Shown here: piece by piece, positions 45,517 to 58,715 of the stretch
How positions within the stretch are numbered: position 1 is the first letter of the stretch
Layout of the letters: every line of letters starts with the position of its first letter
Source of the DNA: Litchfieldia salsa
Lineage (GTDB): Bacteria > Bacillota > Bacilli > Bacillales > Bacillaceae_L
Direction of reading: 5' to 3'
DNA: 64,000 bases
Assembly (NCBI RefSeq): GCF_900104555.1
Contig: NZ_FNJU01000001.1
Coordinates: 1-64,000, forward strand
The notes under the pieces: generated by a model
The model's database searches: none
Seen by the model: the letters and a program-made list of their open reading frames with translations, nothing else
What the model was told of the DNA's origin: nothing
Program-made: the position numbers and the translations under genes

Positions 45517-47199
45517 CTATACAGACTCTTTATGTGATAGTGTTGACGTAGATGTTGATATTACCTCATCTTCTGTAAGTGAAATACTTGATTTGGATAA
45601 TGCAAGCTCAAATACTTCTTCTAAATGGGTAACTGGGATAATTTCGATCCCTTCGATTTCTCTCAAGATATTTTGCATATTTTCTTGAGGGATGATCACT
45701 TTTTCAACTCCAGCCTGTTTGGCTGCTTTTACTTTTGCAACAACCCCACCTATCGGTTTTACGCCTCCATGAATACTAATTTCACCTGTCATCGCTATTT
45801 TATTATTGACTGGTAATTTATGAATAGCAGAGTATATTCCAGTTGCCATCGCAATTCCAGCAGACGGTCCATCGATTGGAACTCCGCCAGGAAAATTAAC
45901 ATGAATATCATAATTGGATGCTGGGACACCCATTGACCTAAGGACAGTTATAACATTTTCAATCGATCCTTTTGCCATACTTTTTCTTCTAATTGATTTA
46001 CTACGATCCCCTATACTTTCCTCTTCAACAATCCCAGTAATATTAATCGACCCTTTATCTTTTTCAGTAGCAATAACAGTAACCTCGATATCAAGTAATG
46101 AACCAGTATTAGGTCCATAAACAGCTAATCCATTAACAAGCCCTACCTTTGATTGATCAGCAATTTTCTTCTCATTTCTTGGTGTTAATTGACTTGAATG
46201 AATAACCCATTCAATGTCATCCTCTTTAATATCAATGCGGTCTTCCGAAATAGCTAACCCAGCTGCAATTTGCACCATATTCACAACTTCTCGGCCATTA
46301 CGACAATAACCAGCTAAAGTTTTAATCCCTTTCTCTGTTGCTGTCATTCCAACCTTGTCAAGCGCATTTTCTACAACCTTTGTTAGTTCATCCTGATCAA
46401 GTTCCCTGAAGAATACTTCCAAACACCTTGATCTTATAGCAGGTGGAATTTCATTTGGTGTTCTTGTGGTTGCACCAATCAAACGGAAATCTGCTGGTAA
46501 ACCATTTTTAAAAATATCATGGATATGTGATGGGATTTGTGTGTTTTCTTCGTTATAATACGCACTTTCTAAAAATACTTTTCGATCTTCTAATACTTTA
46601 AGCATTTTGTTCATTTGTATCGGATGGAGTTCACCAATTTCATCGATAAATAATACTCCACCATGAGCATGTGTTACTGCTCCTTGTTTTGGTTGAGGAA
46701 TACCCGCCTGCCCCATAGCCCCTGCACCTTGGTAGATGGGATCATGGACCGAACCAATTAATGGATCAGCGATTCCTCTTTCATCAAACCTGGCAGTTGT
46801 TGCATCTAATTCAACGAAAACTGCTGAATTTTTAAAGGGTGATTTCCCATTTCTTTTTGCTTCCTCTAGAACTAATCTTGCAGCGGCTGTTTTCCCAACA
46901 CCTGGTGGGCCATAAATAATCACATGCTGTGGGTTAGGTCCACACAAAGCAGCCTTCAATGATTTAATTCCATCCTCTTGACCTACAATATCGTTAAAAC
47001 TTCTAGGTCTTACTTTTTCAGCGAGAGGTTCAGTTAACGAAATTGCCCTCATTTTTCGTAACTGATCCATTTCTTTCCTTGATTCCTTATCGATAGAAAC
47101 CTTTTGTGTTCTTTGATTTTTAAGTAAATTCCAAAAATAGAGACCAATAATAATCCCGAAAAACAGTTGTACAAATAAAGCAATGCCTGTCCAACTCAT
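45517..47199 (-). CDS. lonB: ATP-dependent protease LonB
   Basis: A Lon-like protease; in B. subtilis it is made in the forespore under sigma-F and located at its membrane. The 560-residue protein has an N-terminal membrane segment (residues 4-24), Walker [24 protein letters not shown], and a proteolytic domain with GVPIDGPSAGIAMATG. It lacks the long LonA N-domain, as expected. It starts at ATG 47199 after GGAGG. It lies between clpX and lonA, its usual position. I did not find a clear sigma-F promoter. Confidence 0.96.
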   Translation of the reverse strand: MSWTGIALFVQLFFGIIIGLYFWNLLKNQRTQKVSIDKESRKEMDQLRKMRAISLTEPLAEKVRPRSFNDIVGQEDGIKSLKAALCGPNPQHVIIYGPPGVGKTAAARLVLEEAKRNGKSPFKNSAVFVELDATTARFDERGIADPLIGSVHDPIYQGAGAMGQAGIPQPKQGAVTHAHGGVLFIDEIGELHPIQMNKMLKVLEDRKVFLESAYYNEENTQIPSHIHDIFKNGLPADFRLIGATTRTPNEIPPAIRSRCLEVFFRELDQDELTKVVENALDKVGMTATEKGIKTLAGYCRNGREVVNMVQIAAGLAISEDRIDIKEDDIEWVIHSSQLTPRNEKKIADQSKVGLVNGLAVYGPNTGSLLDIEVTVIATEKDKGSINITGIVEEESIGDRSKSIRRKSMAKGSIENVITVLRSMGVPASNYDIHVNFPGGVPIDGPSAGIAMATGIYSAIHKLPVNNKIAMTGEISIHGGVKPIGGVVAKVKAAKQAGVEKVIIPQENMQNILREIEGIEIIPVTHLEEVFELALSKSSISLTEDEVISTSTSTLSHKESV

Positions 47200-47399
47200 A
47201 TAATACCTCCTGCACTCTGGTTGTGATAAGATTTTGCTCCTAGCAGAGTGAACCCTCTACCCTTTGGGAAGCTTTTTCTCTCTTCCGCCTTCCATTTCAC
47301 CTAAAGTATGTATTCCTTGAAATTTGTTAATTTGGAAGTTCTATTCTCCTAGTATCTCCTGCCATGAGATGGAATAAACAAAAAAATGGGATTAACATT

Positions 47400-47538
47400 A
47401 GAAAAGCGAAAGCGACTTGTTCACCCTCAGGCAGGCATAAGGCGAATCACGCAGGAAATCTTGATTCCTGAAATGAATTGACTTATGACCTCGGGGGTTA
47501 GGAGCTGGAGCTAGACACTAAAACCGAGTTCAGAACTT
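47400..47538 (+). repeat. Dispersed repeat family A, copy 3
   Basis: GAAAAGCGAAAGCG at the left, GGAGCTAGACAC at the right, CATAAG (47436-47441) with CTTATG (47482-47487), and inner arms CAGGAA and TTCCTG. It lies 15 bases beyond the clpX terminator, in the same orientation as copies 1 and 2. Together with the terminator it explains most of the 414-base clpX-lonB gap. Confidence 0.85.
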
Positions 47539-47553
47539 ATACTTTTCTATAAC

Positions 47554-47602
47554 AAAAAAAAGCCCGATAATGATGGAAATTCCAATCACTATCGGGCTTT
47601 TT
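47554..47602 (-). terminator. Terminator of clpX
   Basis: On the minus strand AAAAAGCCCGATAGTGAT pairs with ATCATTATCGGGCTTTTT (one mismatch), with a T-run, 12 bases after the clpX stop. Confidence 0.9.
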
Positions 47603-47613
47603 ATAATTCTGTA

Positions 47614-48885
47614 TTAAGCTGACTTTTCTGAATCGTCATCGCCTTTAATAATAGTACCGTCTTCAAGAAGAAGCTTAGGAGAACTATTATCAGCTACTGT
47701 TTCGCCTGTAATAATACATTTTTTAATATCATCTCTTGATGGTAAGTCAAACATCACATCAAGCATAATTGTTTCAATAATTGAGCGTAAACCACGCGCT
47801 CCAGTTTTTCGTTCAATTGCTTTTTTCGCAATTTCTAAAAGAGCACCATCTTCGAATTCTAATTCTACTTCATCCAATTCAAGCATCTTTTGATACTGTT
47901 TAACTAGGGCATTTTTAGGTTTCGTTAAAATTTCTACTAGCGCTTCTTCATCAAGCGGCTCTAAGCTCGCAATGACTGGTAACCGCCCGATAAATTCAGG
48001 AATTAATCCGAATTTTAATAAATCTTCTGGCAATGCTTTGGAAAGTAACTCTTTTTGAGTTAAGTCCTCTTGCTTAAGATCAGACCCAAAACCAATGACC
48101 TTTTTACCAAGACGACGCTTAACAATTTGTTCAATGCCATCAAATGCTCCACCAACAACGAAAAGAATATTCGTTGTATCAATCTGAATAAATTCTTGAT
48201 GTGGATGCTTACGACCGCCCTGTGGAGGTACACTTGCTACCGTTCCTTCAAGAATCTTAAGCAATGCCTGCTGTACACCTTCACCTGAAACATCACGAGT
48301 AATAGAAGGGTTCTCAGACTTACGAGCTACTTTATCGATCTCATCGATATAGATGATTCCTTTTTCCGCTTTTTCAACATCATAATCAGCAGCTTGAATC
48401 AACTTAAGGAGAATATTTTCGACATCTTCACCAACATAACCAGCTTCAGTTAATGAAGTTGCATCAGCAATCGCAAACGGAACATTAAGAATACGAGCTA
48501 AAGTTTGTGCAAGTAACGTTTTACCACTACCAGTAGGGCCAATCATGACGATATTACTTTTTGAAAGTTCAACATCATCAATCTTGCTATTTGAATTGAT
48601 GCGCTTGTAATGATTATATACTGCTACAGATAGAGACTTCTTCGCAGATTCTTGACCAATTACATATTCATCTAAAATTTCTAAAATTTCTTTTGGTTTT
48701 GGAACATCCTTGAATTCAACTTCTTCTTCTGTTCCAAGTTCTTCTTCAACGATTTCTGTACAAAGTTCGATACACTCATCACATATGTAAACACCAGGCC
48801 CGGCAACTAATTTGCGGACTTGATCTTGTGTTTTACCACAGAATGAACATTTAAGCTGTCCTTTTTCATCGTTAAATTTAAACAT
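47614..48885 (-). CDS. clpX: ATP-dependent Clp protease ATP-binding subunit ClpX
   Basis: A AAA+ unfoldase that feeds substrates to ClpP. The 423-residue protein has an N-terminal zinc-binding domain (CSFCGKT and CDECIELC), Walker [12 protein letters not shown], Walker [10 protein letters not shown], the pore loop region [10 protein letters not shown], and the IGF-type ClpP-binding loop (VIGFG). The frame opens at 48969, but the ATG at 48885 (MFKFNDEKG) has an AAGGGG site and gives the normal length. It lies between tig and lonB. Confidence 0.97.
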   Translation of the reverse strand: MFKFNDEKGQLKCSFCGKTQDQVRKLVAGPGVYICDECIELCTEIVEEELGTEEEVEFKDVPKPKEILEILDEYVIGQESAKKSLSVAVYNHYKRINSNSKIDDVELSKSNIVMIGPTGSGKTLLAQTLARILNVPFAIADATSLTEAGYVGEDVENILLKLIQAADYDVEKAEKGIIYIDEIDKVARKSENPSITRDVSGEGVQQALLKILEGTVASVPPQGGRKHPHQEFIQIDTTNILFVVGGAFDGIEQIVKRRLGKKVIGFGSDLKQEDLTQKELLSKALPEDLLKFGLIPEFIGRLPVIASLEPLDEEALVEILTKPKNALVKQYQKMLELDEVELEFEDGALLEIAKKAIERKTGARGLRSIIETIMLDVMFDLPSRDDIKKCIITGETVADNSSPKLLLEDGTIIKGDDDSEKSA

Positions 48886-49338
48886 TTTGTCACCCCTTAT
48901 TCTATCTTCTCTTTCTACCTTCACTCTTTTAAAACTAAGTATTAATGATTGAGTCTCTCCCTGAACCAATAATCACTCAATAGTTATGTACTGAATTGTA
49001 TCATAGATTGAATTTAAACTGGTAATGATAAACCTTTGGTCAAATATGTAAGTATTTCAGGGTAAAACGAAAACAGTTATGTACTATGTGAAAAAAATTG
49101 AACGAAAATGCGCCCTACCTCTATCATTCCCATTAAATCGAGATTAAAACTTATCAATTAAAATTGAAGTTCCTAAACAATTCGGTATCCTTTTACTAAA
49201 TGCTGTGGATGAGATGTATTATTTAAAATATGTAAATCTTTCATACAATATGTATACGAATAGAATGATGCGAATATTAATTAAATTTTGGTACAAAACA
49301 AGGCACGATAAAATCGCGCCTTATTCTAACTACTTATA
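48886..49338. other. tig-clpX intergenic region
   Basis: No gene is supported. On the minus strand there is an extended -10 (TGATACAAT, 48995-49003) with a poor -35, a candidate clpX promoter. The tig terminator lies at 49293-49322. A 78-codon plus-strand frame at 49205-49441 runs into tig antisense and has no ribosome site. Confidence 0.5.
49293..49322 (-). terminator. Terminator of tig
   Basis: On the minus strand AAGGCGCGAT and ATCGTGCCTT pair (one G-T) across a 3-base loop, then GTTTTG, 17 bases after the tig stop. Confidence 0.75.
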
Positions 49339-50625
49339 TTATGCAATACTTTTGCTGTTTTCTACAAGGAAATCAATTGCTTTTCTTACTTTTAAATCTT
49401 CTTTCAGACCTTCAACTCCACCTAACATTGTTTTAAGTTGATCTACTGGAGTTTGGTACATTTCAGCCATTTTTTCAAGCTCAGCATTTACATCTTCTTC
49501 AGACGCTTCAAGATTTTCAGCAATCGCAATAGCTTCTAATGTAAGATTAATGCGAACACGCTTTGCAGCATCCTCTGCCATTTGAGCACGTAACGCAGAC
49601 TCATCTTGACCTGAGAATTGGAAGTATAACTCAAGGTTCATACCTTGCATTTGTAAACGTTGCTCGAATTCTTTAAGCATACGATCTAATTCAGTATTAA
49701 CCATTGATTGTGGAACATCAATTTCAGCATTTTCAGCTGCCTTTTCAATTAATGTATCTTTCAATTGATTTTCTGAATCAGTTTTCTTTGTTTCTTCTAG
49801 ACGAGTTCTAGTTTTAGCTTTTAACTCTTCTAAAGTTTCAACTTCATCATCAACATCTTTAGCGAACTCATCATCTAATTGTGGAAGTTCTTTTGATTTG
49901 ATTTCATGAATTTTCACTTTGAATGTTGCTGGCTTTCCTGCTAAGTTTTCAGCATGGTATTCTTCTGGGAATGATACTTCAACATCCTTCTCATCACCAT
50001 TGCTTAATCCAACTAGTTGCTCTTCAAAGCCTGGAATGAACGAACCAGAACCAATCTCTAATGAATAGTTATCAGCTTGTCCACCTTCAAATGCTTCTCC
50101 ATCAACAAAGCCTTCGAAATCAAGAACTACTGTATCACCATTCTCAACTGTTCCTTCTTCTTTCACAACTAATTCAGCATTACGCTCTTGAAGTTGCTTT
50201 AACTCACTGTCAACATCTTCATCAGTTACAGTTGCATCAAGAACTTCAACTTCTAAGTTCTTGTATTCGCCTAATTTTACTTCTGGCTTAACAGTAACTT
50301 TTGCAGTGAAGATTAAACTTTTTCCTTTTTCGATTTGTTCAACATCTACTTCAGGACGATCAACTGGCTCGATTCCAGTTTCTTCAATAGCTTTTGAATA
50401 TGCTTCTGGAAGAAGAATATCTAAAGCATCTTGATATAGTGATTCAACACCGAAGCGTTGTTCGAACATTCCACGAGGTACCTTCCCTTTACGGAAACCT
50501 GGAATATTAACTTTAGTTACAACCTTTTTAAATGCAGCGTCAAGACCTTCATTGACCTTTTCTGCATCTACCTCTATTGTTAGAACACCTTGATTACCTT
50601 CTAACTTTTCCCATTTTGCAGACAT
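49339..50625 (-). CDS. tig: Trigger factor
   Basis: A ribosome-bound chaperone and prolyl isomerase. The 428-residue protein has an N-terminal ribosome-binding domain with the GFRKGKVPR signature (residues 43-51), an FKBP-type PPIase domain (about 150-245), and a long helical C-terminal chaperone domain. The ATG follows GGAGGG. It is the single gene between ysoA and clpX, with its own promoter at 50851-50878 and a terminator. Length is normal. Confidence 0.97.
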   Translation of the reverse strand: MSAKWEKLEGNQGVLTIEVDAEKVNEGLDAAFKKVVTKVNIPGFRKGKVPRGMFEQRFGVESLYQDALDILLPEAYSKAIEETGIEPVDRPEVDVEQIEKGKSLIFTAKVTVKPEVKLGEYKNLEVEVLDATVTDEDVDSELKQLQERNAELVVKEEGTVENGDTVVLDFEGFVDGEAFEGGQADNYSLEIGSGSFIPGFEEQLVGLSNGDEKDVEVSFPEEYHAENLAGKPATFKVKIHEIKSKELPQLDDEFAKDVDDEVETLEELKAKTRTRLEETKKTDSENQLKDTLIEKAAENAEIDVPQSMVNTELDRMLKEFEQRLQMQGMNLELYFQFSGQDESALRAQMAEDAAKRVRINLTLEAIAIAENLEASEEDVNAELEKMAEMYQTPVDQLKTMLGGVEGLKEDLKVRKAIDFLVENSKSIA

Positions 50626-50850
50626 GTATATTTCCCTCCAACATCAATTAATGTAGAAAATAACGATTATGTATTTTTCTACTTTTACTTATTAAGATAA
50701 CGAAATGCTATGTATTTGTAAAATCAAACAACCTTGCGGTGATCATTGTCAATTATTAACAAGTCATTATCTAGTTATACTGTCATGTGTCATGCTTATG
50801 TAGGTATTGCTTTGTTTTGTTAATCCTTACAAGCATTTTACAACCACTAC

Positions 50851-50878
50851 ATTATAACACACAATATAAAGCTTTCAA
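50851..50878 (-). promoter_or_regulatory. Sigma-A promoter of tig
   Basis: On the minus strand -35 TTGAAA (50873-50878) and -10 TATAAT (50851-50856), with a 16-base spacer. About 220 bases of leader follow, in which I see no recognised element. Confidence 0.65.
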
Positions 50879-50960
50879 CAGCTAGAATTTGTAAAAAATC
50901 TTGAAATACCGTTCAAGAAACGTTGGTTTAATTGAATATTACAACGATTGGTAAAATGTA

Positions 50961-52013
50961 CTATTCATATAAGTAAGAAATTTCTTCAAGTTTTTGTATT
51001 TTATCGATTGCCTGCTTTAGTTCAAATATAGTGACACCATATAATTCTTCTAACTCACTATTCTCAATCTCGATGCCATGCAATTCATAACCATACAAAT
51101 GAAGTGCTGCTGACCAAATAGAACTATTTTCCTCTTCAGGTATAAATGGAAAAAGAATAAAAAGAACTCTCATCCAGATCTCTTTAGTTACCTCATATAG
51201 CGTTGGATTCTCGTTTCCTAGCTGGTCTTCTAAAGTTCTAAGAACCCTCATTGAGTAATCGTCTGTTAATATATCGCCCATCTTTGCGGGGACTACCTCT
51301 ACTGTTTGCCCAAATTTTTCAACTACCATCGTATTATGTATATTTTGTTCCATCATCAGTTGTAAGAGTAAGGTTTTAATCATGGGGTCTTTTGAGGGAT
51401 TACCCAGAAATTCGTTAAGTAACTCTAGGTCCTTATGTAAACTATATTCTTTAATCCCATGCACAAATACTGCTTGCTCATTCCGATCCCCGCGGTCAAG
51501 TAAGACATCTTGAATTCGCTCTGTAAGAGTATACTCAACGACGCTCTCTTCATCTTCCACATCTAATTCATATAACTCATCACCTGAAATGATCATCTTC
51601 TTGCTTAATTCTAACAGTTGGTAAAAGCTTTCTGCATATTTTGAAGGGACTTGATCCTCCTCAAGCACTGCCTCTATTGTTTCTTTAACCTCCTGATATT
51701 GTCTTAACTGGATGAGAATCGTCAGGTAGACTTGTAAGACATTAAAGTAATCTCCAATATCATGATGTAACATTAACTTACAACGATCCTTCGCTTCTTC
51801 AAGATCTCCCAGTTCCAATAAGCAGAGAACAATTCCTAAATCTATTTCATCATGTTCTCCTGCGAGTTCCTTTGCCTGGTACAATAATGAAAGAGCATCT
51901 TTGTAATTCTTACTTTTTAATGCTTCTAAGCCCTTTTCAATGAGTCTTTCTTTAAGCTTCGGAAACTGAATAACTGTTGCTTTATGGTTTTCTTCATTAT
52001 TTTGGTTACTCAT
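50961..52013 (-). CDS. ysoA: TPR-like protein YsoA
   Basis: Function unknown. The 350-residue protein is helical with tetratricopeptide-like pairs in its first 150 residues (GLEALKSKNYKDALSLLYQAKELAGEHDEIDLG). A DUF-type C-terminal region begins near residue 190. Position between the leu operon and tig matches B. subtilis ysoA, and the length is similar. No signal peptide or membrane segment is seen, so it is probably cytoplasmic. The start is the ATG at 52013. Confidence 0.88.
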   Translation of the reverse strand: MSNQNNEENHKATVIQFPKLKERLIEKGLEALKSKNYKDALSLLYQAKELAGEHDEIDLGIVLCLLELGDLEEAKDRCKLMLHHDIGDYFNVLQVYLTILIQLRQYQEVKETIEAVLEEDQVPSKYAESFYQLLELSKKMIISGDELYELDVEDEESVVEYTLTERIQDVLLDRGDRNEQAVFVHGIKEYSLHKDLELLNEFLGNPSKDPMIKTLLLQLMMEQNIHNTMVVEKFGQTVEVVPAKMGDILTDDYSMRVLRTLEDQLGNENPTLYEVTKEIWMRVLFILFPFIPEEENSSIWSAALHLYGYELHGIEIENSELEELYGVTIFELKQAIDKIQKLEEISYLYE

Positions 52014-52136
52014 TAAGTCAAATCAGCTCCATACATCTGTCATTCTCTAAGTGTAGCAATCAATGTATGAGAATACAATACCCACAAGACTAACTGAATA
52101 AAATTGAATCTAATTTATCAATAGACTTTTTTTCAT

Positions 52137-52162
52137 ATAAAAAAGGTGAGTAATCTCACCTT
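52137..52162 (-). terminator. Terminator of the ilv-leu operon
   Basis: On the minus strand AAGGTGAG and CTCACCTT pair across a 4-base loop, followed by a T-run. The hairpin begins at the leuD stop codon. Confidence 0.9.
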
Positions 52163-52751
52163 AGGCACGTACAGTTTGCTTCTCATATTCTTCTATTTTA
52201 TCTTCATATGCTAGCGTTAAATCAATCTCATCCCATCCATTTACGAGCATCTCTCTCCAGTGATGATCAATGACAAACGATCTTACAAAACCATTGTTAT
52301 CTTGAATCGTTTGCTCTTTTAAGTTAACTGTGCATTCATAATCTGCTGATTTAGATTGTTCAAGTAGATATTCAATATCTGCCTTATCTAAATAAATGGG
52401 TAGCATCCCATTTTTTAAACAGTTATTGTAAAAAATATCAGCGAAATTAGGTGAAATTATAATTTTGAACCCATAATCCTGAAGCGCCCATGGAGCATGC
52501 TCCCTTGAAGATCCACATCCAAAGTTCTCATTTGCAACAAGAATTGACGTCCCACTATTCTCAGGTTTGTTTAACTCAAAATCTGGGTTTAATGTTTCAT
52601 CATCAAGATAACGCCAATCATAAAATAGAAAACGTCCAAATCCTGTTCTCTCAATTCTTTTTAAAAATTGCTTTGGAATAATTTGATCTGTATCAACATT
52701 AACACGATCTAACCCTGCAACTTTACCCGTATGGATGATAAATGGTTCCAT
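52161..52751 (-). CDS. leuD: 3-isopropylmalate dehydratase small subunit
   Basis: Pairs with LeuC to isomerise 2-isopropylmalate to 3-isopropylmalate. The 196-residue protein starts MEPFIIHTGKVAGLDRVNVDTDQIIPKQFL and has NFGCGSSREHAPWAL, the aconitase swivel-domain signature. The ATG follows GGAGTGAG, and leuC ends 17 bases upstream. It is the last gene of the operon. Confidence 0.97.
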   Translation of the reverse strand: MEPFIIHTGKVAGLDRVNVDTDQIIPKQFLKRIERTGFGRFLFYDWRYLDDETLNPDFELNKPENSGTSILVANENFGCGSSREHAPWALQDYGFKIIISPNFADIFYNNCLKNGMLPIYLDKADIEYLLEQSKSADYECTVNLKEQTIQDNNGFVRSFVIDHHWREMLVNGWDEIDLTLAYEDKIEEYEKQTVRA

Positions 52752-52768
52752 TCCTACTCACTCCTTTA

Positions 52769-54178
52769 CTAGACAGAGGCTGTCTCTAATTTTCGAATAT
52801 CAACAAATTTACCGTAAAGTGCTGCAGCTGCCGCCATGGCAGGACTTACAAGATGTGTTCTAGCACCCTTACCTTGTCTTCCTTCAAAATTACGGTTTGA
52901 TGTAGAAGCACATCTCTCTCCAGCTGGGACAACGTCTGGATTCATACTCAAGCACATACTACAGCCAGCATCTCTCCACTCAAAACCAGCTTCAATAAAG
53001 ACTGCAGATAATCCTTCTTCTTCAGCTTGCTTTTTAACCTGTTGTGAACCTGGTACAACCATCGCGCGTACATTAGCTGCTACCTTTTTCCCTTTAACGA
53101 CCTCTGCAGCTTCTCTTAAATCACTAATACGGGAATTTGTACAGGAACCGATGAAAACATGTTGAACCTCAACCTCACTAATTGGAGTACCTGGTGTCAA
53201 TCCCATATATTCATAGGCACGGTGTGCGGCTTTTTTATCAACTTCAGCCTCATAATCATCAGGTGTTGGAATCGTATCCTCAATAGTAATACTCATTGAT
53301 GGATTTGTTCCCCAAGTAACCGTTGGTGCAATTTCTTCTGCTTTAAGATGAACGACTCTGTCATACTCTGCACCCTCATCTGTTGCAAGACCTTTCCAGA
53401 ATTCAACTGCTTCATCAAATTGTCTACCCTGAGGGCTATATTTTCTTCCCTTTAAATAGGAGAAAGTTGTTTCATCAGGAGCAATTAATCCTGCTTTAGC
53501 ACCAGCTTCGATTGACATATTACAAACAGTCATACGCTCTTCCATTGACATATTACGAATTACGCTACCTGTAAATTCAATAACATAACCTGTTCCAAAA
53601 TTTATCCCATACTTACGAATGACAGAAAGGATCACATCCTTAGCTGAAACTCCCTTAGCCAATGTACCAGAAATATCAACTTGTAAAGTCTTCGGTCGTT
53701 GTTGCCATAAGGTTTGTGTAGCTAATACGTGCTCTACCTCACTTGTTCCGATACCGAAAGCTAGCGCACCAAAAGCACCGTGTGTAGAGGTATGACTATC
53801 CCCACAAACAATCGTTTTGCCAGGAGAAGTTAATCCTAACTCTGGTCCAATTACATGGACTATTCCCTGTTCAGGACTATTTAAATCTGCTAATGGAATC
53901 CCAAAGTTTTTACAATTCTGTTCAAGTGTTGTCATTTGCAATGAAGCAATTTCATCTTGAACCACAAATCGATTTATTGTTGGTACGTTATGATCCATCG
54001 TTGCGAAGGTTAAATCGGGTCTTCTGACTTTACGGTTTTTCAAACGTAACCCTTCAAAAGCTTGAGGTGATGTAACTTCATGAACTAAATGTAAATCAAT
54101 ATATAATAGATCTGGCTTACCCTCTTCTCTATTAATTACATGATTTTCCCATACTTTTTCAATAATTGTTTTTGCCAT
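52769..54178 (-). CDS. leuC: 3-isopropylmalate dehydratase large subunit
   Basis: The catalytic 4Fe-4S subunit of isopropylmalate isomerase. The 469-residue protein has cluster-binding cysteines in [11 protein letters not shown] and [11 protein letters not shown], and [31 protein letters not shown]. Length is normal. A hairpin in the 125-base gap upstream separates it from leuB. It is followed by leuD. Confidence 0.97.
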   Translation of the reverse strand: MAKTIIEKVWENHVINREEGKPDLLYIDLHLVHEVTSPQAFEGLRLKNRKVRRPDLTFATMDHNVPTINRFVVQDEIASLQMTTLEQNCKNFGIPLADLNSPEQGIVHVIGPELGLTSPGKTIVCGDSHTSTHGAFGALAFGIGTSEVEHVLATQTLWQQRPKTLQVDISGTLAKGVSAKDVILSVIRKYGINFGTGYVIEFTGSVIRNMSMEERMTVCNMSIEAGAKAGLIAPDETTFSYLKGRKYSPQGRQFDEAVEFWKGLATDEGAEYDRVVHLKAEEIAPTVTWGTNPSMSITIEDTIPTPDDYEAEVDKKAAHRAYEYMGLTPGTPISEVEVQHVFIGSCTNSRISDLREAAEVVKGKKVAANVRAMVVPGSQQVKKQAEEEGLSAVFIEAGFEWRDAGCSMCLSMNPDVVPAGERCASTSNRNFEGRQGKGARTHLVSPAMAAAAALYGKFVDIRKLETASV

Positions 54179-54225
54179 ATCAATTCCCCCTTCCTTAAAG
54201 CTAAAAGTTAAGGCTGAAAAGAGTA

Positions 54226-54259
54226 AAAAAATAGATTCTAGAACAAACCTATTTTTTTA
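54226..54259 (-). other. Hairpin between leuB and leuC
   Basis: On the minus strand AAAAAAATAG and CTATTTTTTT pair across a loop, followed by ACTC. It resembles an AT-rich terminator inside the operon and may lower or protect distal leuCD message. Confidence 0.45.
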
Positions 54260-54303
54260 TTAAACTCTTGTTCATTCCTTTCCTTTTTCTATTAATCAAT
54301 CAC

Positions 54304-55419
54304 TTATGCATATGCAGACATAATGCTAGAAATTGCTCCATCCTCAATTAATGCCGCTTTAATTTGATCAATTATTTCTGTTGTTTGAACAGGTGATTTG
54401 CCAGCCCTTTGTATATCAGCTGTACGATGTCCTGCGGAAATCACTTGATCTACTGCTCTCTCTATCGCTTTGGCTTCCTTTTCCATGCCAAACGATAATC
54501 TTAGCATCATTGCAGCTGATAGAATTGTAGCAATTGGATTCGCAATATTCTTCCCTGCAATATCCGGCGCAGAACCATGAATTGGCTCATATAATGAAGG
54601 ACCATCACTTGATAGACTAGCAGAAGGTAACATTCCCATTGACCCAGTTAGCATGGATGCTTCATCACTTAAAATATCGCCAAACATATTCTCTGTTACA
54701 ACTACATCAAATTGTTTTGGATATCGGATTAATTGCATGGCTGCGTTGTCAACTAACATATGCTCAAGTTCCACTTCAGGAAATTCTTTTGAAATTCCCT
54801 CTGCCACTTCACGCCACATACGACTTGACTCTAGTACATTTGCTTTATCGACTGAAGTGACTTTTTTCCTGCGGGTTTGAGCCATTTCAAATGCTTTATA
54901 GATGATACGCTCCATTTCTGAGCGCTTATACTGAAGTGTGTCAACAACCGTCTCTTCCCCATTTTCGTCGACTGAACGTCCACTCGGTTTTCCGAAATAT
55001 AATCCCCCTGTTAATTCACGCACAATGACGAAATCAACACCCTCGATAATATCCTGTTTCAATGGTGATATATCTGTTAAGGCATTATAAGTAGTTACAG
55101 GACGAATATTAGCAAATAAATTTAATGCTTTGCGGATTTGTAGAAGGCCTTTTTCAGGGCGTAAATATGCTGGGTTTTGATCCCACTTCGGTCCCCCAAC
55201 AGCGCCTAATAATACCGCATCGCTTTGTTTACAAACGTCAACAGTTTCTTGTGGCAATGGAGTGCCTTCTGTGTCTATCGCTTCTCCGCCAATTAATCCA
55301 TATTGAAAATGAAATTCATGACCAAATTGCTGACCAATCGTCTTTAATACTTCAATTGCACCTTTACTTACTTCTTTACCGACACCATCACCACGAAGCA
55401 CCGCAATATTCTTTTTCAT
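54304..55419 (-). CDS. leuB: 3-isopropylmalate dehydrogenase
   Basis: NAD-dependent oxidative decarboxylation of 3-isopropylmalate in leucine synthesis. The 371-residue protein has GDGVGKEV near the start, the substrate-binding arginines of RPEKGLLQIRKAL, VDNAAMQLIRYP, and the metal-binding NMFGDILSDEASMLTGSMGMLPSASL. The frame opens at 55473, but ATG 55419 (MKKNIAVLRGDG) follows GGAGGGCG. A structured gap separates it from leuA. Confidence 0.97.
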   Translation of the reverse strand: MKKNIAVLRGDGVGKEVSKGAIEVLKTIGQQFGHEFHFQYGLIGGEAIDTEGTPLPQETVDVCKQSDAVLLGAVGGPKWDQNPAYLRPEKGLLQIRKALNLFANIRPVTTYNALTDISPLKQDIIEGVDFVIVRELTGGLYFGKPSGRSVDENGEETVVDTLQYKRSEMERIIYKAFEMAQTRRKKVTSVDKANVLESSRMWREVAEGISKEFPEVELEHMLVDNAAMQLIRYPKQFDVVVTENMFGDILSDEASMLTGSMGMLPSASLSSDGPSLYEPIHGSAPDIAGKNIANPIATILSAAMMLRLSFGMEKEAKAIERAVDQVISAGHRTADIQRAGKSPVQTTEIIDQIKAALIEDGAISSIMSAYA

Positions 55420-55460
55420 TTTTACGCCCTCCTTCTTGAAATTTGTTTCGATTTGTTGAA

Positions 55461-55534
55461 ATGTCCTTCGCAATACTCTTCTTAATAATGGTTAATAAAA
55501 GGTACCATTAGTAGAACAGTAATACGAAGGACAT
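55461..55534. other. Nested inverted repeat between leuA and leuB
   Basis: Outer arms ATGTCCTTCGCAATAC (55461-55476) and GTAATACGAAGGACAT (55519-55534) are complementary except for one or two positions. Inner arms TAATGGT (55486-55492) and ACCATTA (55504-55510) are perfect. The transcript could fold a long stem between leuA and leuB. Confidence 0.6.
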
Positions 55535-55553
55535 CCTTGACCTTTTAGATCTA

Positions 55554-58149
<2,596 letters not shown>

Positions 58150-58199
58150 TTATAGTTTTATATTTTTAAAGCGAGTCCGTTTTATAACAGACTTGCAAT

Positions 58200-58715
58200 T
58201 TAAACAATTGAATATGGCTTCAATGAAGCATGTTTTTGTGTACCACGTGTGAATGCTGTTGTTCCAGTTCTAGCAATCTCTTTTATTCCATATGACCTTA
58301 ATAGATCTATTAAAGCTTCTACCTTTTCTGATTCTCCAGTTACCTGGACAACTACACTATCTTTACTAACATCAATAATTGTGGCGCGAAAAGGTTCAAT
58401 CAATGTATAAATTTCATTTCGATTGGAAGGTGTTGAAACAACTTTGATCAACGCAAGTTCTCTTGCAACAATTGCTTGATCTGTAATATCCATTACTTTT
58501 AGAACATCAATTTGTTTATTTAACTGTTTCGTAATTTGTTCTACAACAGCTTCATCATCAGTATGAATAACAAATGTCATTCTAGAAACACCTTCTATCT
58601 CGGTGTGACCCACTGTGATACTTTCAATGTTATAGTGACGTTTTGTAAATAACCCTGTAATTCGATTTAATACTCCAGCACGATTATTAACTGTTAAAGT
58701 GATAATTCGCTTCAA
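58200..58715 (-). CDS. ilvH: Acetolactate synthase small (regulatory) subunit
   Basis: Activates IlvB and gives feedback control by valine. The 171-residue protein starts [33 protein letters not shown], the ACT-domain signature, and has the second domain [11 protein letters not shown] near its end. It overlaps ilvB by 4 bases (ATGA), so subunit synthesis is coupled. Length is normal. Confidence 0.97.
   Translation of the reverse strand: MKRIITLTVNNRAGVLNRITGLFTKRHYNIESITVGHTEIEGVSRMTFVIHTDDEAVVEQITKQLNKQIDVLKVMDITDQAIVARELALIKVVSTPSNRNEIYTLIEPFRATIIDVSKDSVVVQVTGESEKVEALIDLLRSYGIKEIARTGTTAFTRGTQKHASLKPYSIV

Noticed and set aside
47200-47300. Sigma-F promoter for lonB
   Set aside because: Expected by analogy, but no stretch fits the -35 and -10 patterns well enough to call.
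49205-49441. 78-codon plus-strand frame between clpX and tig
   Set aside because: No ribosome site, and half of it is antisense to the tig 3' end.
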